NCBI GenBank assembly: GCA_031430575.1
Contig: JANPBT010000072.1
Span: 1 to 34,182, forward strand
DNA length: 34,182 nt
Direction of reading: 5' to 3'
Source of the DNA: JANMDS01 sp031430575
GTDB taxonomy: Bacteria; Pseudomonadota; Gammaproteobacteria; Burkholderiales; Casimicrobiaceae
Shown here one piece after another: positions 31,622-34,182 of the stretch. Within the stretch, counting starts at the first letter, position 1. Each line of letters begins with the position of its first letter. The position numbers and the translations under genes were made by a program. The notes under the pieces are model-generated. The model was not told the DNA's origin. It was given only the letters and a program-made list of their open reading frames with translations, and did no database searches.

Positions 31622-33190
31622 TTAAAACAACGAAATCTGCGCCGCAGGTATTGCCGTGATATCGCGTTTCTTTTTTGTTTTTTGCTCACCCGTGATGCGC
31701 ATGCCACTTTTGCGGCTTCCGTGTTTTTCCATGACGCCGGCGGCTTGTGCTCGGGTGTCGATTGCTCCGCGCGCTAACGTAAATTGCGTTTTTGCAGCGC
31801 GGTAGCTGCTGACCCAATCGACGATCGGTGCGGGGTAGTCAATGTCGATACGCACGCCGTATTGCATCTGCTCCATTGCGGTCAATGCCCACGGCTCAAA
31901 AATCTGCGCCGCAGGTATTTGACTGAGCTCCGGGCACCATTGCTTAATAAATGCGCCGTCGGGATCATGATCCTGGGCCTGCTTGGTCGGGTTGTAGATG
32001 CGCAGCGCGTTAATACCGGTCACGCCGGATTGCATTTGCAATTGAGAATAGTGGATGCCGGGCTCATAGTCTAAAAAGTGACGGGCGAGGAAGTGAGCAA
32101 TCGTACGCCAATCAAGCCAGAGGTTGTAAGCGGCAAACGAGACGATCATTGCGCGCATGCGGAAATTAAGCCATCCTGTCGCCCGCAGCATGCGCATGCA
32201 GGCATCAATCATCGGGTAGCCGGTATGCCCCGTTTCCCAGGCGCTGCGCCATTGCGCGTTATCCCCATTCGCGCGCAATTGATCCAACGCGCGCAAGAAC
32301 GCATGAAACTCAATCGCGGGCTCGCTTTCAAGCTTTTGTATGAAGTGGCAGTGCCAATGCAAGCGCCCTTCAAATGAGCGCAGCGATGCCGCAAAGCCAC
32401 TTGGCAGAAGTGCGGAATTTGCTTGCGCTGCGTGCAGTGCGTGCACGACTTCACGCAGCGAAATCGCACCCATGGCCAGGTAGGGCGAAATCCGCGAGCA
32501 AACCTGTGGCGCTGAAAGCGGGCTCGACATGCCGCGCCGATAATCTTGACCTCGGGTGGTTAAAAAACTATCAAGTAGGGCAAGCCCGATAGCCCGCCCG
32601 CCGCGTTGTCGTTGCACAAGATCCGCCTCGGGGAAGCAAAAGGCGCGGCGTTGGAAGCCTTGGGGGACCGAAAACTGCGCCGCAGGTATGCGCTCTGGCG
32701 CTGCGATGTTGGGCATACGCATGAATTTTTCCCAGCGCGCTGCCCAACCATTGCGTGAGCGTAGCCGCCGCACAACGCCGAATTGTGGATGCTCAACAAA
32801 CGTGACGCCGTGCGTACCCGCCCAAGCGATGACATCGAGATCGCGTGCGAACGTCAGTGCATTGCCGGTTTCTTCGTGGCTGGCGATTGTGGTGATGGGA
32901 TGGATCGCGTGCACGGCATCTAATACTTCGATCATTTCCCCAAAAAATACGTGTAAATCTGCGCCGCAGGTTCGTAGGGATGATTTCAGTTCAATTAAAC
33001 ATTCGCGTGCAAACTCAAAATGCTGCGCTGCATAATCTGGTGCCTGAACGATCCTTGGCTCAAAAGCATAGACGCATAAGACTTTTCCACCATCGATGCT
33101 TGCGCAAGCGATGGCTGCGGCGAGTGGCGCGTGGTCGGCGATGCGCAAGTCACGTTTGAACCAGACCAAATGAAGGGGAGGCTGCAGCAT
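31622..33190 (-). CDS. Photolyase/cryptochrome-family flavoprotein
   Basis: 522 residues. The N-terminal photolyase alpha/beta domain starts LHLVWFKRDLRIADHAPLAAA. The C-terminal FAD-binding helical domain has FEGRLHWHCHFIQKLE, ETGHTGYPMIDACMRMLRATGWLNFRMR, WLDWR and DYEPGIHYSQLQMQSGVTGINALRIYNPTKQAQDHDP. The last segment differs from the NWQW...GTG motif of class I CPD photolyases (phrB), so the repair substrate (CPD, 6-4 or signalling) is not assigned. A basic C-terminal tail ends IPAAQISLF. Four exact-core copies of the dispersed motif lie in the gene, all co-oriented with it. It is divergent from the DUF4337 gene. Confidence 0.88.
   Translation of the reverse strand: MLQPPLHLVWFKRDLRIADHAPLAAAIACASIDGGKVLCVYAFEPRIVQAPDYAAQHFEFARECLIELKSSLRTCGADLHVFFGEMIEVLDAVHAIHPITTIASHEETGNALTFARDLDVIAWAGTHGVTFVEHPQFGVVRRLRSRNGWAARWEKFMRMPNIAAPERIPAAQFSVPQGFQRRAFCFPEADLVQRQRGGRAIGLALLDSFLTTRGQDYRRGMSSPLSAPQVCSRISPYLAMGAISLREVVHALHAAQANSALLPSGFAASLRSFEGRLHWHCHFIQKLESEPAIEFHAFLRALDQLRANGDNAQWRSAWETGHTGYPMIDACMRMLRATGWLNFRMRAMIVSFAAYNLWLDWRTIAHFLARHFLDYEPGIHYSQLQMQSGVTGINALRIYNPTKQAQDHDPDGAFIKQWCPELSQIPAAQIFEPWALTAMEQMQYGVRIDIDYPAPIVDWVSSYRAAKTQFTLARGAIDTRAQAAGVMEKHGSRKSGMRITGEQKTKKKRDITAIPAAQISLF
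31634..31652 (-). repeat. Dispersed 19-bp motif, exact copy, in photolyase gene 3' end
   Basis: Encodes AIPAAQIS, four codons before the stop. Confidence 0.9.
31901..31919 (-). repeat. Dispersed 19-bp motif, exact copy, in photolyase gene
   Basis: Encodes QIPAAQIFEP. Confidence 0.9.
32672..32690 (-). repeat. Dispersed motif, exact 13-bp core, in photolyase gene
   Basis: Encodes RIPAAQFSVP. Confidence 0.85.
32956..32974 (-). repeat. Dispersed motif, exact 13-bp core, in photolyase gene
   Basis: Encodes RTCGADLHVFFG, at the place where photolyases usually read L-x-x-L-G-x-x-L-x-V-x-x-G, so no residues are added. Confidence 0.85.
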
Positions 33191-33240
33191 TAGAAGAGTT
33201 TTCTACAATTACGGGACATTAACAACTCGAAAGCGTAATT

Positions 33241-33816
33241 ATGTCTGGCGCAGGATTTCACGTACACGGCCCACACGACCATGAGGTCGAACACGCAGCA
33301 CAACACGGCGGGGATAAAAATTCAGGGAAAATTGCGGTTGCGACTGCGATCTTGGCTACGCTGGGTGCATTCTTTTCTTATATGGCTGGAGATACCCAAA
33401 ATGCATCAATGCTCCATAAAAATAATGCCGCAATTAGAAAGACTGAAGCATCCAACAAGTGGAACTACTATCAAGCAAAAAGCAATAAGCAAAATCTCGC
33501 AGAGCTTTCTGTTGAGCTGACCACTGGCGAGCGTAAAGATTTTTATCAGAAAGAGGTCGAGCGCTACAAAGCCGAGAAAAAACCCATACAAGTTGATGCA
33601 GAAGCCTTAGAAAAGCAATCATCAGAGCAAGATAGATTGAGCGACGCTGCGATGCATACCCATCATCGCTGGGCGCAAGCGATGACCACCGTCTCGGTTT
33701 CCATCGCGCTGGCGGCGATTGCCTTACTCACCAAGCGGCGGTGGCTCGAAGTCGCCTGCGGCATCGTCGCTGCGATCGGTGTCGTCCTTGGCGTGCTCGC
33801 CGTAATGCATATCTGA
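33241..33816 (+). CDS. DUF4337-type membrane protein
   Basis: 191 residues. A His-rich N-terminus (HVHGPHDHEVEHAAQHGG) is followed by a first hydrophobic segment IAVATAILATLGAFFSYMAG (~31-50). A long charged, probably coiled helix with AIRKTEASNKWNYYQAKSNKQNLAEL comes next, then two closing membrane segments (~142-160, ~168-190). The SNKWNYYQAKS pattern is typical of DUF4337 proteins, whose function is unknown. It is transcribed from a short region shared with the divergent photolyase gene and is probably a single-gene unit. No copy of the dispersed motif lies inside; only a degraded one follows at about 33823. Confidence 0.85.
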   Translation: MSGAGFHVHGPHDHEVEHAAQHGGDKNSGKIAVATAILATLGAFFSYMAGDTQNASMLHKNNAAIRKTEASNKWNYYQAKSNKQNLAELSVELTTGERKDFYQKEVERYKAEKKPIQVDAEALEKQSSEQDRLSDAAMHTHHRWAQAMTTVSVSIALAAIALLTKRRWLEVACGIVAAIGVVLGVLAVMHI

Positions 33817-33860
33817 AATTTTCAAGGCAGCGCAGATTGAGGTCAGTGTGGGGTGGCGGC

Positions 33861-33878
33861 GGGCAAATGGGTTTGCCC
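33861..33878. other. Small hairpin between the DUF4337 gene and the kinase remnant
   Basis: GGGCAAA-TGGG-TTTGCCC, 7-bp stem followed by TTGCAGTTG; a weak terminator at best. Confidence 0.35.
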
Positions 33879-33889
33879 TTGCAGTTGCC

Positions 33890-34011
33890 CTAAAGGGTTG
33901 ATGACGGCAGCGTAACTTTTACGCAAAGTCCGCTGCCGACTGCGCGATCAATCGCCATCACGCTTCCGCCTGCGCGTAAGGCTGCGGCTTTTACGATGGC
34001 CAATCCAAGTC
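33890..34011 (-). pseudogene. Sensor histidine kinase, C-terminal remnant
   Basis: Minus-strand frame ending at 33890 reads LGLAIVKAAALRAGGSVMAIDR then AVGSGLCVKVTLPSS, stop. This is the G-box and last strands of a HATPase_c domain (GLGLAIVK...GG....GSG....V.LP), as in QseC/PhoQ-type kinases. Upstream of LGLAIVK the kinase sequence ends and an IS3-family transposase end begins, so the gene appears truncated by IS insertion or rearrangement. Only about 40 residues remain and no ATP-binding N-box is left, so it cannot be functional as read here. The rest of the kinase, if it exists, lies elsewhere. Confidence 0.65.
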
Positions 34012-34182
34012 TCGACCTAGCAATTTTTTTAGACAGAAGCGCCCTCTGAAGCTTGATGATCCAGGCGTTCATGGTCGGCTGGGGATACCCAGCCGTTGGT
34101 CGAGTGCCTGCGAACTCGGTTGTAATAGCCCTCGATGTACTCAAATACGATTGCTCGGGTTTGCTCTCGATCGCTTAGCGGC
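34012..34182 (-). mobile_element. IS3-family element, 3' end (partial)
   Basis: It begins at an inferred tip near 34012 reading TCGACCTAGCAA inward, similar to the tip at 161, and includes the end of an orfB-type gene. It has the same orientation as the element at the left edge. It truncates a histidine kinase gene. Confidence 0.6.
34029..34182 (-). CDS. IS3-family transposase OrfB, C-terminus (partial)
   Basis: The minus strand from the window edge reads LSDREQTRAIVFEYIEGYYN then RVRRHSTNGWVSPADHERLD and HQASEGASV, stop at 34029. The FEYIEGYYNRVRRHSTNGWVSP stretch is the hallmark end of the rve integrase core of IS3-family OrfB, containing the last active-site region (the Glu of DDE is upstream, outside the window). 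Only the last ~50 residues are present. Confidence 0.85.
   Translation of the reverse strand, partial: PLSDREQTRAIVFEYIEGYYNRVRRHSTNGWVSPADHERLDHQASEGASV

Noticed and set aside
1546..32974. Dispersed motif as CRISPR repeats or KOPS-like polar motif
   Set aside because: Copies are not arrayed with regular spacers, lie inside genes, and are balanced between strands.
1..34182. Composite transposon spanning the whole window
   Set aside because: Same-orientation IS ends at the two edges are equally explained by a contig ending in multi-copy IS elements; the interior is mostly housekeeping genes.

Overview
The window looks like chromosome from a betaproteobacterium, most likely of the Burkholderiales. 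The basis is the housekeeping proteins (HemH, Pyk, SelO, Xsc, MetY, DgkA), the IPTL-CTERM-type tail on a giant secreted protein, and moderately high GC coding with an AT-richer left edge. The genus is not resolved. Both ends lie inside IS3-family elements in the same orientation, so the window may be a contig bounded by a multi-copy IS.

Layout. 1-161: 5' end of an IS3-type element. 279-1322: AT-rich accessory pair, a secreted Cys-rich protein whose signal peptide is encoded across a (CT)12 tract that is out of frame here, followed by a small membrane protein. 1590-3780: hemH, a 48-bp palindrome, and a TPR protein with a near-leaderless promoter. 3796-7250 (minus): probable operon of a racemase-like protein, a thioesterase, an odd ABC protein and an SDR. 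7283-9837: CBS/DUF294 signalling protein coupled to a DnaQ-like exonuclease. 9875-12094 (minus): inositol-monophosphatase-family protein and pyruvate kinase. 12176-13744: selO. 13861-25020: LuxR-type regulator, lux-box-like palindrome, an unlisted 42-aa double-glycine-leader peptide gene, a terminator, and a 3329-aa disulfide-rich repeat protein. 25182-28830: xsc, IclR regulator and pta (sulfoacetaldehyde to acetyl phosphate to acetyl-CoA). 29051-31602: metY, an alpha/beta hydrolase and dgkA. 31622-33816: photolyase/cryptochrome and a DUF4337 protein. 33890-34182: histidine kinase 3' remnant cut by the 3' end of an IS3-type element.

Three things stand out. (1) A dispersed 19-bp motif, AATACCTGCGGCGCAGATT, has 20 copies with an exact 13-bp core plus several one-mismatch copies. 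Copies are balanced between strands and lie inside genes and between them. They use only some reading frames and appear to replace, not interrupt, protein sequence; this resembles DNA uptake sequences. (2) The (CT)12 tract is a candidate phase-variation switch on a secreted 10-Cys protein with a small membrane partner. (3) LuxR regulator, palindrome at about -42, double-glycine peptide and giant IPTL-CTERM protein form a candidate density-responsive secretion locus.

All calls are by reading alone; no database search was run. No rRNA, tRNA or CRISPR array was seen.
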